Shown: positions 8,564 to 17,236, counted from the first letter of the stretch. The stretch is DNA of 60,233 nt from Nitrosopumilaceae archaeon (GCA_900620265.3 UYNY03000023.1:1-60233), one strand, 5' to 3'. A program made the numbers and translations. Notes: generated from the letters alone by a model not told the origin.

Positions 8564-9328
8564 TTATACACGGCCATGATGCCGCACCCCGTTGTAGCTT
8601 CGGCTGCGTTGGGGGATGCGGGGCCTACGGCCCCCCTCCGATTTTACAAACATCTTGAGGCCGCCCACGGCGAGCAGCTTTTTCTCGACGGCGGAATAGT
8701 ATCCGGACCACCCCGAGCTGCCGGGGCCCTTCCGGAACCTCCGCCGTATGCAGTACGCCACGCAGTCGGCGACCTGCGTCATGTTGGTCCACCTCGAGTT
8801 CGTGAAGAGCGGGCTTGCGATGATGCGGCGCGATCCGGCCCCGGGCTCTAGGAGCGGGGCCAGCTTTTTGTGCAACCTCCAGTTCTTCCTGTTCGTCTCG
8901 CCGTCCACGACCATCATCGCGTGTACACCCTTGTCCGTCGACAGGTACTTGGCAAGGCGCTTTATGATAAACCCGTAGCCCAGCCGCTCGTTGTCCCCCG
9001 GGGGCCGCATCTCCCCCTTTCTGACAAGGGCCGCCATGATCACCAGCGGGGTGTCCGGATCGGAGATAAATCCAAAGACATCGTCCAGCAGGGCGCGGAT
9101 CCTGTCGTCCGGCATGCCCTTGTAGGCCCCAGTGTGGTTTATGATGTCCTTTGCGTGGATCTCCGCGTCCGCGGGACTCCTGCCCGGAAAGTGCCTGCTC
9201 CTTATCTTGTCGATCTTGTCGTCCAGATAGGGCCGGCTGCGATCATCTACGACCGCGGCGGCCACCACATAGTCCTCCGGATCGGCGAACCCCGGGCTGC
9301 CGGACGTGTCACAGTACGCCATGTACAT
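8564..9328 (-). CDS. DUF3800-family protein, copy 1
   Basis: 254 residues. The DUF3800 hallmarks are visible: N-terminal AYCDTSGSPGF (the DxSG motif), a central MMVVDGETN strand with an Asp, and the C-terminal motif TQVADCVAYCIRRRF. DUF3800 is predicted to have an RNase H-like fold and is often found with mobile or defence genes, but its activity is unproved. ATG 9328 lies about 27 nt after TATA-like AATAAATA (9351-9358). The closest relative in the window is the next gene (9492-10346); a third, broken copy is at 29.1-29.9 kb. Confidence 0.8.
   Translation of the reverse strand: MYMAYCDTSGSPGFADPEDYVVAAAVVDDRSRPYLDDKIDKIRSRHFPGRSPADAEIHAKDIINHTGAYKGMPDDRIRALLDDVFGFISDPDTPLVIMAALVRKGEMRPPGDNERLGYGFIIKRLAKYLSTDKGVHAMMVVDGETNRKNWRLHKKLAPLLEPGAGSRRIIASPLFTNSRWTNMTQVADCVAYCIRRRFRKGPGSSGWSGYYSAVEKKLLAVGGLKMFVKSEGGRRPRIPQRSRSYNGVRHHGRV
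8596..8640. repeat. Repeated 3' tail shared by the two DUF3800 genes (copy at 9555-9601)
   Basis: The last coding stretch of copy 1 (8596-8640) matches that of copy 2 (9555-9601) at roughly 85% of bases by eye, with a 2-nt net length difference in its G/C runs. Because of that, the two proteins leave alignment here: copy 1 reads PRIPQRSRS, while copy 2 would read PRIPRYSRS only after a frame change. Confidence 0.65.
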
Positions 9329-9491
9329 TGCCGGCTCCTGCCCGGGATGCTATTTATTGATAGCGTCAACCACGCCCCGGGCAGGCGCCGCCTGCGGCGG
9401 CCCCGAGCTGGCGCCGGTCCTCCGCGGGCAGCATGGCCACGACAATCCCGCCACGGGGCTGGGGCCCCGGCCGCCTCCCCCCGTTTCATGC

Positions 9492-10346
9492 CTAACCCGG
9501 CCGCGGCCCGGGACTAATCTTTTTAAGAGGTACTCCTGATGCCCTCCTTGCAACAGCTTCGGCTGTATCGGGGGATGCGGGGCCCCTCGGCCCCCCCTCC
9601 GGTCTAGGAAATACCGCCAGCCCATATTGCCTATATGTCCCGTCCACGGCGAAAAACTTTCCCTCCAGCGCTGAGAAATACCCCAACCAGCGCCTTGAGT
9701 CATTTGGGACGTTTTCCCGGAACTCTTTCCGTATGCAGTATCCCACACAGTCGGCAACCTGTATCATGTTCTTTGAACGTGAATCCGCAAAAAACAGCCT
9801 ACCTGCGTCGTCTACGTACCTTCCTACCTCCGGATTATCCCTCAATATCCTAGCTATCTTGTTCTGCAGCTTGCCGTTCTCGCGGTTCATCTCGTTGTCA
9901 ATTATTATCGTCATGTTCCCCGCCGATTCCCCTTTTGGAGCCGTCTTGTTCTTTCCGGCTAGATACAGACCAAGGCGCTCGAAAACCATCAAATAGCTCA
10001 GGTATTCTATATCGAACTTTTGCAGCACTGCTTTCTTTATGACCATGGATGAGATGTTAGTGATCGGCGTGCTAGGATCAGATATAAATCCAAATACATC
10101 GTCGAGCATCGAATAAACCCTATCTTCTGAGACGCCCTCGTAGACGCCCTCGTGGTTGACCATGTCTTTTACATGGATCTCCACATCCGCCGGTTTTTTA
10201 TCCGGAAAATACCTTCTCTTTGTCTTGTCGATCCCTACGTCCACATAGTCGCTGTCCGCCTCGTTGATAACAGATGCGGTCAGCACGTAGTTCTCCGGAT
10301 CGCGAAACTTTGGGTTGCCGGACGTGTCAAAATATGCCCCGAACAC
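9492..10346 (-). CDS. DUF3800-family protein, copy 2
   Basis: 284 residues, clearly paralogous to the gene at 8564-9328: AYFDTSGNPKF at the N-terminus, VFGFISDPSTPI, IIIDNEMNRENGKL, and QVADCVGYCIRKEF near residue 210. It uses GTG 10346, about 26 nt after a TATA-like box (TATTTAA, 10369-10375). Base composition is clearly less GC-rich than neighbouring genes, which hints at later acquisition. The final 50 or so residues are out of register with copy 1 because of a 2-nt difference in a G/C run, so the C-terminus may not be native. Function unknown. Confidence 0.75.
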   Translation of the reverse strand: MFGAYFDTSGNPKFRDPENYVLTASVINEADSDYVDVGIDKTKRRYFPDKKPADVEIHVKDMVNHEGVYEGVSEDRVYSMLDDVFGFISDPSTPITNISSMVIKKAVLQKFDIEYLSYLMVFERLGLYLAGKNKTAPKGESAGNMTIIIDNEMNRENGKLQNKIARILRDNPEVGRYVDDAGRLFFADSRSKNMIQVADCVGYCIRKEFRENVPNDSRRWLGYFSALEGKFFAVDGTYRQYGLAVFPRPEGGPRGPASPDTAEAVARRASGVPLKKISPGPRPG

Positions 10347-10460
10347 GGGGGGCGCCCCCGGCGGCAGTTATTTAAGGCGCGTCCTGATCGCCCATGATCG
10401 CCCCGGCAGCACGCCCCGCCCCCCCGTAGGATTATAAGCAGAAGCGCCCCCCGCCGCGGC

Positions 10461-10805
10461 ATGGACGTCCCCAAGGAGGTGCGAGAGACGGTGCCCCCCT
10501 GGATGAAGGAGACCCTCCTCGGCGCGCCAGAGGGGTCCATCAGGCAGTACCGGGACGGCAACATGCACGTCCGCGAGTACGCCGACAGGTACTCCGTCCA
10601 CTATGACAGGTTCGACCCCAGGTCGGCCCCCATACGGCACCTCCTCTTTGACGCGCAGGAGGTGGCAGCCGGCCTCGCATACGCGGCAGTGGCCGGCCTC
10701 GCGGCCGCGCGCGGCCCCGGCGGCCCGGGGCGCGCGCTGGCGGCCGCCGCGGCGGCCGGGTGCGCCGGGTACGCGGCCGCGCGGCGCCTCAAGGGGCGGC
10801 CCTAG
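10461..10805 (+). CDS. Conserved hypothetical protein with Ala/Gly-rich hydrophobic C-terminus
   Basis: 114 residues. The N-terminal half is soluble (PKEVRETVPPWMKETLLG, then SVHYDRFDP). Residues about 65-105 are Ala/Gly-rich and could form one or two membrane helices. ATG 10461 is about 27 nt after ATTATAAG (10431-10438). The stop TAG shares its last base with the GTG of the ABC1 kinase gene, so the two are almost certainly co-expressed and may act together at the membrane. No family is recognised. Confidence 0.65.
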   Translation: MDVPKEVRETVPPWMKETLLGAPEGSIRQYRDGNMHVREYADRYSVHYDRFDPRSAPIRHLLFDAQEVAAGLAYAAVAGLAAARGPGGPGRALAAAAAAGCAGYAAARRLKGRP

Positions 10806-12334
10806 TGCACACCATACGGACGCTGCTCGTCTTTGCGAGGCTGCTGCCGTCCGTGCTCGCGCTGCGCCGGGACCGCCGCATCTGGACCGGCAGGGCCAAG
10901 GCCGACCCGGAAAAGTTCCGCCGCAACGCGCGCCGCCTGCTTGACGCCCTGGTGTCGCTCGGCCCCGTCTACATAAAGCTCGGCCAGTGGCTCTCGTCGC
11001 GCGCCGACATACTGCCGCAGCCGTACCTCGAGGTGATGGCGCGCCTGCAGGACCAGGTCCCCCCGGCCCCGTTCGAGGAGGTGCGCCCGTCAATCGAGCG
11101 CGACCTCGGGCCCATAGAGTCGCGCTTTGACGAGTTTGACACAGAGTCGATATCGGGCGCCTCGCTCGGCCAGGTGTACAGGGGCGCCGTCGCCGGCCGG
11201 CAGGTCGTCGTAAAGGTGCGCCGCCCCGGCATCGAGGAGGCCGTCAGGCGGGACGTCGAGGTGCTCAAGAAGGTGCTCCCCGTCGCGCTCAGGTTCGTGG
11301 ACCCGAACCTGCGCCACTCGGCCCGGGCGATGCTCGCCCAGTTCACGGAGACGATCCGCGAGGAGCTCGACTATACGGCCGAGGCGGGCAACCTGGCGAG
11401 GATCCGCGAGGCGGTCAGCGGCATGGGCATCGTGGTGGTCCCCGACGTGCTGCCGGGCCACTCGACGAGGAACGTGCTCACCATGGAGTACCTGCCCGGC
11501 ACCAAGGTCACCGACGTGGCCGAGCTTGACAGGCGCGGCGTCGACCGTGAGAAGCTGGTCGTCGACCTGCACCGGGTCTTCTTTACGATGCTGCTGCGCC
11601 ACTCGATATTCCACGCCGACCCCCACCCGGGCAACATATCCATCACCGACTCGGGGCGCCTCATCCTGTACGACTATGGGATGGTGGGCCGGATCGACCC
11701 CGAGACCCGCAAGAGGCTCATCAGGCTGTACCTGGCCCTGGTGGAGAAGGACCCGCCCCGCGTCGTGAACGCCATGGACGACCTCGGGATGCTCGTCCCC
11801 GGGTACGACCGGGACACGATGGAGAAGGCCATGGACATATCGGTCCGCGCGATGCACGGCAACAAGCCCGACGAGATGGAGGTGCAGGGGCTGATGGAGC
11901 TTGCAAACCGCACCATGAGCAGGTTCCCCTTCGTCCTGCCCAAGAACCTGGCCCTCTACATGAGGATGGCCACCATAATAGAGGGGATCTACAAGACGCA
12001 CGGGGTCGAGTTCCGGTTCGTCCGGGTTCTGCGCGAGATACTCCGCGAGGAGGACCTGGTGACGGGCGCCTATGTAGAGGAGCTAAAGATCGCCGCGCGC
12101 TCGGCCGCCCGGTCCATCGACTCGCTGCTCCGCCTCGGGCCCGAGGTGCGCGCCGCCCTGGCCGCGCGGGAGAGGCGCCCGCGCCCGCCGGTCCTGCTTG
12201 CCGGCTCGATATTCGCCGCCGCCGTCTTTGCCGGGTCGTCGTTCATCTACCCGGCCAGCCCGCAGCTTGGGTGGACCGGCATGATAACGGCCGCCTGCAT
12301 CATGGCGATATCGGCCGTACTCGGGCGCCGCTAG
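10805..12334 (+). CDS. ABC1/UbiB (AarF) family atypical kinase-like protein
   Basis: 509 residues starting at GTG 10805, overlapping the upstream stop by one base. ABC1-family motifs are all present: the KxGQ signature in PVYIKLGQWLSSRADILP, the Ala-rich loop ISGASLGQVYRG, the Lys-containing VVVKVRRPG, the catalytic loop FHADPHPGNI, and the metal-binding YDYGMVG. Two hydrophobic segments at the C-terminus (about 460-505) suggest membrane attachment, as in UbiB. Family members act as ATPases in isoprenoid-quinone or lipid biology; the exact substrate here is unknown. It overlaps the Hsp20 gene tail-to-tail by 4 nt. Confidence 0.92.
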   Translation: MHTIRTLLVFARLLPSVLALRRDRRIWTGRAKADPEKFRRNARRLLDALVSLGPVYIKLGQWLSSRADILPQPYLEVMARLQDQVPPAPFEEVRPSIERDLGPIESRFDEFDTESISGASLGQVYRGAVAGRQVVVKVRRPGIEEAVRRDVEVLKKVLPVALRFVDPNLRHSARAMLAQFTETIREELDYTAEAGNLARIREAVSGMGIVVVPDVLPGHSTRNVLTMEYLPGTKVTDVAELDRRGVDREKLVVDLHRVFFTMLLRHSIFHADPHPGNISITDSGRLILYDYGMVGRIDPETRKRLIRLYLALVEKDPPRVVNAMDDLGMLVPGYDRDTMEKAMDISVRAMHGNKPDEMEVQGLMELANRTMSRFPFVLPKNLALYMRMATIIEGIYKTHGVEFRFVRVLREILREEDLVTGAYVEELKIAARSAARSIDSLLRLGPEVRAALAARERRPRPPVLLAGSIFAAAVFAGSSFIYPASPQLGWTGMITAACIMAISAVLGRR

Positions 12335-12699
12335 CCGACAGGTATCTGCCGCGCGTCGTCAGAGACGGGCAGCAGCAGGTCGAGCACCCCGTCGGCGTAC
12401 CTTGCCGATCCTATCGCGTCCTCGTCAAGGCTGCCGCCCGGCGGCAGGCGCACCTCCTTGTCGAGCCTGGCCGGCCTCTGGGACGTGACGGCCCCCTCCG
12501 GCACGTCCCGCTCGGCACGCACGCGCAGGACCCTGCCGTGCAGGCTCAGCGAGATCCTCTCCCTCTCAAATCCCGGCATGTCGACCAGGACGCGGATCCC
12601 GCCCTCCTCCTCGATGACGTCGGCCGGCGGCATTACAAACTCGTAGAACTCCCTCGCGCGGCCCTCGATCCCCCTCGCGGCGTCCTCCAGGATCCCCAT
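12331..12699 (-). CDS. Hsp20-family small heat-shock protein
   Basis: 122-residue alpha-crystallin-domain chaperone that holds unfolding proteins. The core reads PPADVIEEEGGIRVLVDMPGF, then ISLSLHGRVLRVRAER and VRLPP, with ARYADGVLDLLLP as the penultimate strand; the C-terminal I-x-V tail (QIPVG) is present, so oligomerisation should be intact. It is short for the family because the N-terminal arm is only about 20 residues. ATG 12699 is about 27 nt from GTTTATAA (12723-12730). Confidence 0.92.
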   Translation of the reverse strand: MGILEDAARGIEGRAREFYEFVMPPADVIEEEGGIRVLVDMPGFERERISLSLHGRVLRVRAERDVPEGAVTSQRPARLDKEVRLPPGGSLDEDAIGSARYADGVLDLLLPVSDDARQIPVG

Positions 12700-12809
12700 G
12701 CCGCGGGAGGCGGGAATTTTGGTTATAAACCTTGGCGGGTCCCGGGGGGCGCAGTCCGCCGGCCCGGGGATCTCTACCTTTTAATCGGCGCGGATCGCGG
12801 GCGCCCGCG

Positions 12810-13376
12810 TTGATAATAGCCGTCGAGGGCGCCGACAGGGCCGGCAAGATGACCCAGTCCCGGATGCTCGCAGGCGCCCTGCGCAGGCGCGGCCACGGGG
12901 CGCGGGTGGCGCACTTTCCGGACTATGCGACGCCGGTCGGCAGGGAGATAGCAAGGTGGCTGCGCTCGAGGCGGGAGCGGGACCCGCGCCTGGTGCACTG
13001 CCTGCTGGCCGCCAACCGGCTCGAGAGGATCCAGATGCTGCGCGGCCACTCCGGCGTGCTGGTGCTGGACAGGTACTACCACTCGAACGTGGCGTACGGG
13101 ATGGCCAACGGCCTCGGGAGGCGCTGGCTCGAGGCGCTCGACTCGCAGCTGCCGCGCGCCGACCTCGTGATACTGCTGGACATAGATCCGGCCGAGTCTA
13201 TGAGGAGGCGCGGCGGGCGCCGCGACAGGTTCGAGAGCGACGCGCGGTTCCTGGGCCGCGTCTGCAGGGCGTACCGGCGCCTTGCCAGGGACGGGCGCTG
13301 GCGCGTCATCGACGCATCGCGGGACCCGGCCGACGTCCACGCCGACGTGCTGGCCGCCGCGCTCCGGAGGCTCTGA
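12810..13376 (+). CDS. tmk: Thymidylate kinase-like P-loop kinase
   Basis: 188 residues from TTG 12810, about 27 nt after a TTTTTAAT box. The phosphate-binding loop is AVEGADRAGKMTQ; DRYYHSNVAYG corresponds to the DRY motif of dTMP kinases, VILLDIDP is the Walker B-like strand, and RRRGGRRDRFE resembles the Arg-rich lid. Phosphorylates dTMP to dTDP. The gene overlaps the following HD hydrolase (TGATG) and lies two genes from UMP kinase, a pyrimidine-nucleotide grouping. The loop has DRAGK rather than DGAGK. Confidence 0.85.
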   Translation: MIIAVEGADRAGKMTQSRMLAGALRRRGHGARVAHFPDYATPVGREIARWLRSRRERDPRLVHCLLAANRLERIQMLRGHSGVLVLDRYYHSNVAYGMANGLGRRWLEALDSQLPRADLVILLDIDPAESMRRRGGRRDRFESDARFLGRVCRAYRRLARDGRWRVIDASRDPADVHADVLAAALRRL

Positions 13377-14554
13377 TGGCCTACACGGATATCATGGACC
13401 CGATACACGGGTTCATCCGGCTCGACGAGTGCGAGAGGGAGGTGGCCGACTCGGGGACCTTCCAGAGGCTCCGCCGGATACGGCAGCTCTCGGGCGCCCA
13501 CTTTGTGTATCCGGCCGCCCAGCACACCAGGTTCGAGCACTCGCTGGGGGTGATGCACATAGCGGGGCTGGCCGGCTCCGCGCTCGCCGCCTCGGGGGAC
13601 GTCCCGGCCGGCGCAACCAGGGTGCTCCGCCTCGCCGGGCTCCTGCACGACGTGGCCCACGGCCCCTTCTCCCACCTCTTCGAGGAGGTCGAGGGGGGCG
13701 CCTCCCACGAGGAGGCCGGCAGGCAGGTGATCACGAGATCCGAGATCGGGGAGATCCTCTCAAGGCACGGGGTGGCGGCCAGGCAGGTGGCCGACGTGGC
13801 GTTCGGCAGGTCCGGAAAGGGCCACCTCAACGAGGTGATCTCCGGGGCGCTCAGCGCCGACATGATGGACTATCTGCTGCGCGACGGCTACTTTACGGGG
13901 GCCGAGCACGCCCGCATAGACCACCGCCGGATAACGGGGTCGCTCCGGGTCCGGAGGGGGCGGCTTGCGCTCGAGAGGTCGGCCCTCCGCTCGTTCGAGT
14001 CGATGGTGATATCAAGGTACCAGATGTTCCGCGCCGTCTACTTTCACAAGACGGTGCGCGCGGCAAACGTGGTGCTCGCCGACGCGCTCAGGGACGCGGC
14101 GCAGGAGCTGGGCCCGCTCGGCCGGTCCACCGACGAGTACGTGCTCTCGATGATCGAGTCGTCCGACTCGCCGTCCCTTGCGCGCGCAAGGCGCCTCGTG
14201 GCGTCCTACCAGGCGCGCCGCCTCCCAAAGTGCGTCCTCGACGTGGCGCTGCGGAAGGAGCCGCCGGGCGCGGCCCGCCTCCGCTCCAGGATCGCCGGGG
14301 AGGCCGGCGTCGACGAGGGGTCCGTCTTCGTGGACAGCACCGCCACGCCGTCCATCTCGCTGGCCCCCTCCAAGGACGTGCAGAGGACGCTGCTGCTCTC
14401 GTCGGGCAGGTCCGCCGAGGAGGTGCCCCTCTCAGAGATACCGCTCGTCTCGGCGATCGCCGGCTATATGAACATCCTACGCGTCTACTCCGAGCCGTCC
14501 TGCAGAAAAAAGGTTGAAATTGCCGCGCAAGGGGTGGCGGGCGGTCTGAGATGA
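13376..14554 (+). CDS. HD-domain phosphohydrolase, dGTPase/SAMHD1-like
   Basis: 392-residue metal-dependent phosphohydrolase. The HD signature is complete: [12 protein letters not shown] (first His), [12 protein letters not shown] (HD pair), and the distal Asp in [14 protein letters not shown]. The N-terminal [16 protein letters not shown] is typical of the archaeal/SAMHD1-like branch acting on dNTPs. The start overlaps the thymidylate kinase stop and the end overlaps the UMP kinase start (ATGA), so it likely takes part in nucleotide-pool control. Substrate not provable here. Confidence 0.88.
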   Translation: MAYTDIMDPIHGFIRLDECEREVADSGTFQRLRRIRQLSGAHFVYPAAQHTRFEHSLGVMHIAGLAGSALAASGDVPAGATRVLRLAGLLHDVAHGPFSHLFEEVEGGASHEEAGRQVITRSEIGEILSRHGVAARQVADVAFGRSGKGHLNEVISGALSADMMDYLLRDGYFTGAEHARIDHRRITGSLRVRRGRLALERSALRSFESMVISRYQMFRAVYFHKTVRAANVVLADALRDAAQELGPLGRSTDEYVLSMIESSDSPSLARARRLVASYQARRLPKCVLDVALRKEPPGAARLRSRIAGEAGVDEGSVFVDSTATPSISLAPSKDVQRTLLLSSGRSAEEVPLSEIPLVSAIAGYMNILRVYSEPSCRKKVEIAAQGVAGGLR

Positions 14555-15222
14555 AGCGGGTCGTCATAAAGCTCTCCGGCAGGGCGTTCGCGGAGGACGG
14601 CCCCGGCCTCGCAAGGTACGCGGCCGCCCTCCGGGGGATAAGGTCGCGCCAGCCGGTCGTGGTCGCCGGCGGCGGCAGGATAGCAAGGCACTATATCGAG
14701 CAGGCCCGCGCGGCGGGGGCCGACGAGGCCACGCTCGACGAGATCGGGATCGACGTCTCGCGGCTCAACGCGCGGCTGCTCATCCACGTGCTCGGGACGA
14801 GGGCCTACCCGTACCCCCCCGCGACGCTCCGCGAGGCGCTCGAGGCGGCCGACACGGGGCGGATCGTGGTGGCCGGCGGGCTGCACCCGGGGCAGAGCAC
14901 CAACGGGACGGCCGCGCTCATCGCAGAAAAGGTGGGCGCCTCGCTCTTTGTCAACGCCACCGACGTGGACGGCGTCTACGACAGGGACCCCAACAGGTTC
15001 AAGGGGGCAAGGAGGCTGCGCAGCATCGGCGTGGCGGATCTGCGCAAAAAGCTGTCCTCGGAGGAGACCATAGCCGGCGGGTACGACCTGATGGACATCG
15101 TGGCGCTAAAGACCATCGAGCGCTCGCGGATGCCCACCCGGATAATAAAGTCCACCCCCTCCAACGTGGCCAGGGCCGCCGGGGGCGCCGCGCTGGGGAC
15201 CGCCGTCATTCCGGGCCGCTGA
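14551..15222 (+). CDS. pyrH: Uridylate kinase, archaeal type
   Basis: 223-residue amino-acid-kinase-fold enzyme converting UMP to UDP. Diagnostic segments: N-terminal [62 protein letters not shown], and [17 protein letters not shown]. Length and order fit archaeal PyrH, which lacks the bacterial GTP-regulatory extension. It overlaps the HD hydrolase gene by 4 nt and its end overlaps a convergent gene by 17 nt. Confidence 0.93.
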   Translation: MKRVVIKLSGRAFAEDGPGLARYAAALRGIRSRQPVVVAGGGRIARHYIEQARAAGADEATLDEIGIDVSRLNARLLIHVLGTRAYPYPPATLREALEAADTGRIVVAGGLHPGQSTNGTAALIAEKVGASLFVNATDVDGVYDRDPNRFKGARRLRSIGVADLRKKLSSEETIAGGYDLMDIVALKTIERSRMPTRIIKSTPSNVARAAGGAALGTAVIPGR

Positions 15223-15589
15223 CCACGGGCCTCGTCTCCGTCCAGATCTGTATGCTGCCGCCCCCGTACCTCTCCATCCCCGCCGCCGTCAGCTTGGCTA
15301 GTATCGCGTCCGCCTCCTCCCTGGTGCCGGCCCTCGACTGGGCCTTTGTGTGCCCGTCGGCGTCGGTGATTATCGCGACGTGCCCGTCGGCCGACTCGAC
15401 CACGGCGGCAAACTCCTCCTCGCCGACCGGCTCGAACGAGCCGCCGGACTTTTTCGTGGTCAGCGTTATCATGCCGAACCCGGCCGCCTCGAACATCTTC
15501 ATCTGCGAGGCAGAGGCCCTCCTGCGCCCCTCCCTGACGGCCTCAAAGTACTGCACGCGGGCCCCGCGCGCCAATGGTATAATAACCAT
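15206..15589 (-). CDS. Conserved hypothetical protein
   Basis: 127 residues from ATG 15589; GTG 15556 is an alternative, about 25 nt from the TATA-like stretch at 15576-15585 read on this strand. The sequence looks folded and soluble: [38 protein letters not shown], and [20 protein letters not shown]. There is no signal peptide or membrane helix. I recognise no family. It converges on pyrH with a 17-nt overlap. Confidence 0.6.
   Translation of the reverse strand: MVIIPLARGARVQYFEAVREGRRRASASQMKMFEAAGFGMITLTTKKSGGSFEPVGEEEFAAVVESADGHVAIITDADGHTKAQSRAGTREEADAILAKLTAAGMERYGGGSIQIWTETRPVVSGPE
15576..15585. promoter_or_regulatory. TATA-like box readable on both strands
   Basis: GGTATAATAA at 15576-15585 is about 29 nt before ATG 15610 on the plus strand. 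Its complement TTATTATACC lies about 25 nt before the minus-strand GTG 15556. One box could therefore serve both genes, or only the LEA-like gene if the minus gene starts at ATG 15589. Confidence 0.45.
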
Positions 15590-15609
15590 CTGCGCCCCGG
15601 GCCCCACTG

Positions 15610-16128
15610 ATGAACCCAAAGATACTGGTGGCCGCCGCCGTCGCGGCCATGGCCGGGATGGTGGCGCTCGTGACGTCCATCCCGTCCGGCCAGGACGCCG
15701 GCGCGCCGGCCTTTGAGGACATCACGATATCGCTGGCAGGGGTCGAGGTCGAGAGGCTCAGCGAGCGGGCCGCCACCATATCGGTCTCGTTTGAGATCAG
15801 CAACCCCAACCCGGGGGCCGTCCGGGTCCAGGTGCTCGACTACCAGCTGTACGAGACGGGGGTCGGGGGCGCCCAGCTGGGCGGCGGCCAGATAGGGAGC
15901 AGGCCCGGCGGGCTGGTCGAGTTCGGGTCCGACTATTACACGCTGCTCGGGGGCGGCACTCTCTCCCTCTCCGACGAGCTGGTGCTGAGGAACACCGGCG
16001 ACGTGCCGGACCTCTGGGAGCGCCTTGCCGGCGACCCGTCCTGGAGGGTGACGGGGGACGTCTTTTGGAACCTCAGCTCGGTGACCATCGGGCAGGAGAA
16101 CGAGCTCCACTTTGAGTTTGACGGCTAG
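15610..16128 (+). CDS. Exported LEA14-like (LEA_2 domain) protein
   Basis: 172 residues. An N-terminal hydrophobic signal or anchor (about 4-22) is followed by a beta-sandwich resembling the LEA_2 / water-stress domain: FEDITISLAGVEVER, then the signature SVSFEISNPNPGAVRV, YQLYETG, and a second LVLRNTGDV-type half. The lack of a cysteine after the signal argues against a lipoprotein; it is probably N-terminally anchored outside the membrane. Role unknown, often linked to desiccation or envelope stability. Confidence 0.7.
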   Translation: MNPKILVAAAVAAMAGMVALVTSIPSGQDAGAPAFEDITISLAGVEVERLSERAATISVSFEISNPNPGAVRVQVLDYQLYETGVGGAQLGGGQIGSRPGGLVEFGSDYYTLLGGGTLSLSDELVLRNTGDVPDLWERLAGDPSWRVTGDVFWNLSSVTIGQENELHFEFDG

Positions 16129-16142
16129 ATCGTGCGTGGTTT

Positions 16143-16210
16143 GGTATCATGATATCCCAACATGGTGATACTTTGCAGAAAATCCGGCCGTATCACCAAA
16201 GTTATAATAG
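16143..16210 (+). promoter_or_regulatory. Palindromic upstream region and TATA-like box of a small membrane-protein gene
   Basis: TGGTGATAC (16163-16171) and its exact complement GTATCACCA (16190-16198) flank 18 nt and end just before GTTATAATAG (16201-16210). Farther up, TATCATGATA (16145-16154) is a perfect palindrome with the same core. The TATA-like box is about 27 nt from ATG 16233. The arrangement looks like an operator pair for a dimeric regulator; a hairpin is the alternative. Confidence 0.5.
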
Positions 16211-16232
16211 CGCCCGGCGCGCCGGGGTTCCC

Positions 16233-16343
16233 ATGGCAGAAGCTAGCATGGCAGCTTTCGGTTCGGCTGCGGGCGTCGCGGTGGCGCTCGCGGTGGTGTG
16301 CTTTGCCCTCCGAGGCAAGGGTCACCCCGAGCCGGTAGAGTAG
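16233..16343 (+). CDS. Very small single-span membrane protein
   Basis: 36 residues. A single hydrophobic segment (about 7-27, FGSAAGVAVALAVVCFALR) is followed by a short basic/polar tail GKGHPEPVE. ATG 16233 was chosen because it sits about 27 nt from the TATA-like box at 16201-16210. The elaborate upstream palindromes argue that this is a regulated gene. No homologue is recognised. Confidence 0.45.
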   Translation: MAEASMAAFGSAAGVAVALAVVCFALRGKGHPEPVE

Positions 16344-16353
16344 GCCCAGTATC

Positions 16354-16992
16354 TTATTCCCCGACCCCGAGCATCCTGGCTATGGATGCCTGTTTTCCGT
16401 GCCGCCTGTTCGTGTAACAGCGCCCGTAATACTGGCACCCTTGGCACTCGGACGACGGCTCGATGATCGGGGTCCTCTTCTTGTCCAGCATCTCGGAGAG
16501 GACCTTTGAGCGCCGCACCAGCTCCTCGAACATCGAGGAGTCCCTTGCAAGCGAGAACGCCGACTCGCCGCCCCCCCCCATGTATATGACCACGCCCTCC
16601 TGCTTGCCGTATATCCAGAGGCAGGCGTTCAGGTACAGGATGTCGGCGGCCGGCGGGTTCTCCGGCATCTCGTCGGCGTGCCGGAATATCATCACGATAT
16701 CGTCGGAGATCATGTCGGCGCGGCCCCTCAGCCTCGAGTCGCCCGTCTCGTACTCTGCCGGCTCGCCGCCGTGCCCGAGGCGGCGCAGCAGCCCCGGCAC
16801 CATCTCCCCGAACCCGGCCGCCTCCTGCTCCACCGGGTCGGTCCTGTCATAGTACGAGCGGCGCAGGCAGCGGGCCGCCTCGTGCACGTGGATGGTCGAG
16901 TGGTCCGACGCGTCGACATCCTCGGCCAGCTCCCTGCCGACGGCGCCGGCCGCGGTCCTGATCACGCTCCGATAGTCGCGGTCCCCCATCAT
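16354..16992 (-). CDS. Cas4/RecB-like PD-(D/E)XK family protein with Fe-S cysteines
   Basis: 212 residues. An early cysteine in AARCLRRSYYDR and the late cluster CQGCQYYGRC (C-x2-C-x5-C) match the four-cysteine [4Fe-4S] site of Cas4 and AddB-type nucleases. The core has LRGRADMI (the GxxD part of the nuclease motif), but the expected ExK strand reads VMIFRHAD, so Glu and Lys appear replaced. No cas genes or repeats are nearby, so this is a stand-alone Cas4-like protein, perhaps catalytically impaired. ATG 16992 is about 27 nt from TAATATT (17018-17024). Confidence 0.75.
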   Translation of the reverse strand: MMGDRDYRSVIRTAAGAVGRELAEDVDASDHSTIHVHEAARCLRRSYYDRTDPVEQEAAGFGEMVPGLLRRLGHGGEPAEYETGDSRLRGRADMISDDIVMIFRHADEMPENPPAADILYLNACLWIYGKQEGVVIYMGGGGESAFSLARDSSMFEELVRRSKVLSEMLDKKRTPIIEPSSECQGCQYYGRCYTNRRHGKQASIARMLGVGE

Positions 16993-17026
16993 GGCGGGGG
17001 GCGGCGGATCCGGCGGCAATATTAGG

Positions 17027-17236
17027 CTAATTCAGCCTAGAGTCAAGGTAGGCCGCGATCCTGCCCGAGAACGCCAGGGCCGCAAAGTGGACGGCAAACC
17101 CCGGCACCGCGGCAAGCAGGACGTTCCCCGTCGCGGCGTGTATGGCAAGAAAGGCGGCAAGCGAGGGGAACGCCAGGACGGCGGCCATGGCCAGGCTGGT
17201 CCTGTTGGTGGTGATGCCCGGCGCCCCGCCTATCAT
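17027..17236 (-). CDS. Small membrane protein overlapping the ATPase subunit C gene
   Basis: 69 residues with two hydrophobic spans, about 13-33 (TSLAMAAVLAFPSLAAFLAI) and 37-56 (GNVLLAAVPGFAVHFAALAF), ending AAYLDSRLN. Its ATG overlaps the subunit C stop (ATGA), so it is translationally coupled to an ATP synthase gene. Its composition does not match a proteolipid: there is no membrane-embedded carboxylate. It may be an assembly factor or simply a passenger. No family recognised. Confidence 0.6.
   Translation of the reverse strand: MIGGAPGITTNRTSLAMAAVLAFPSLAAFLAIHAATGNVLLAAVPGFAVHFAALAFSGRIAAYLDSRLN

Noticed and set aside
10760-10804. Extended N-terminus of the ABC1 kinase
   Set aside because: It overlaps the upstream small gene in another frame; GTG 10805 overlapping that stop by one base is the better start.
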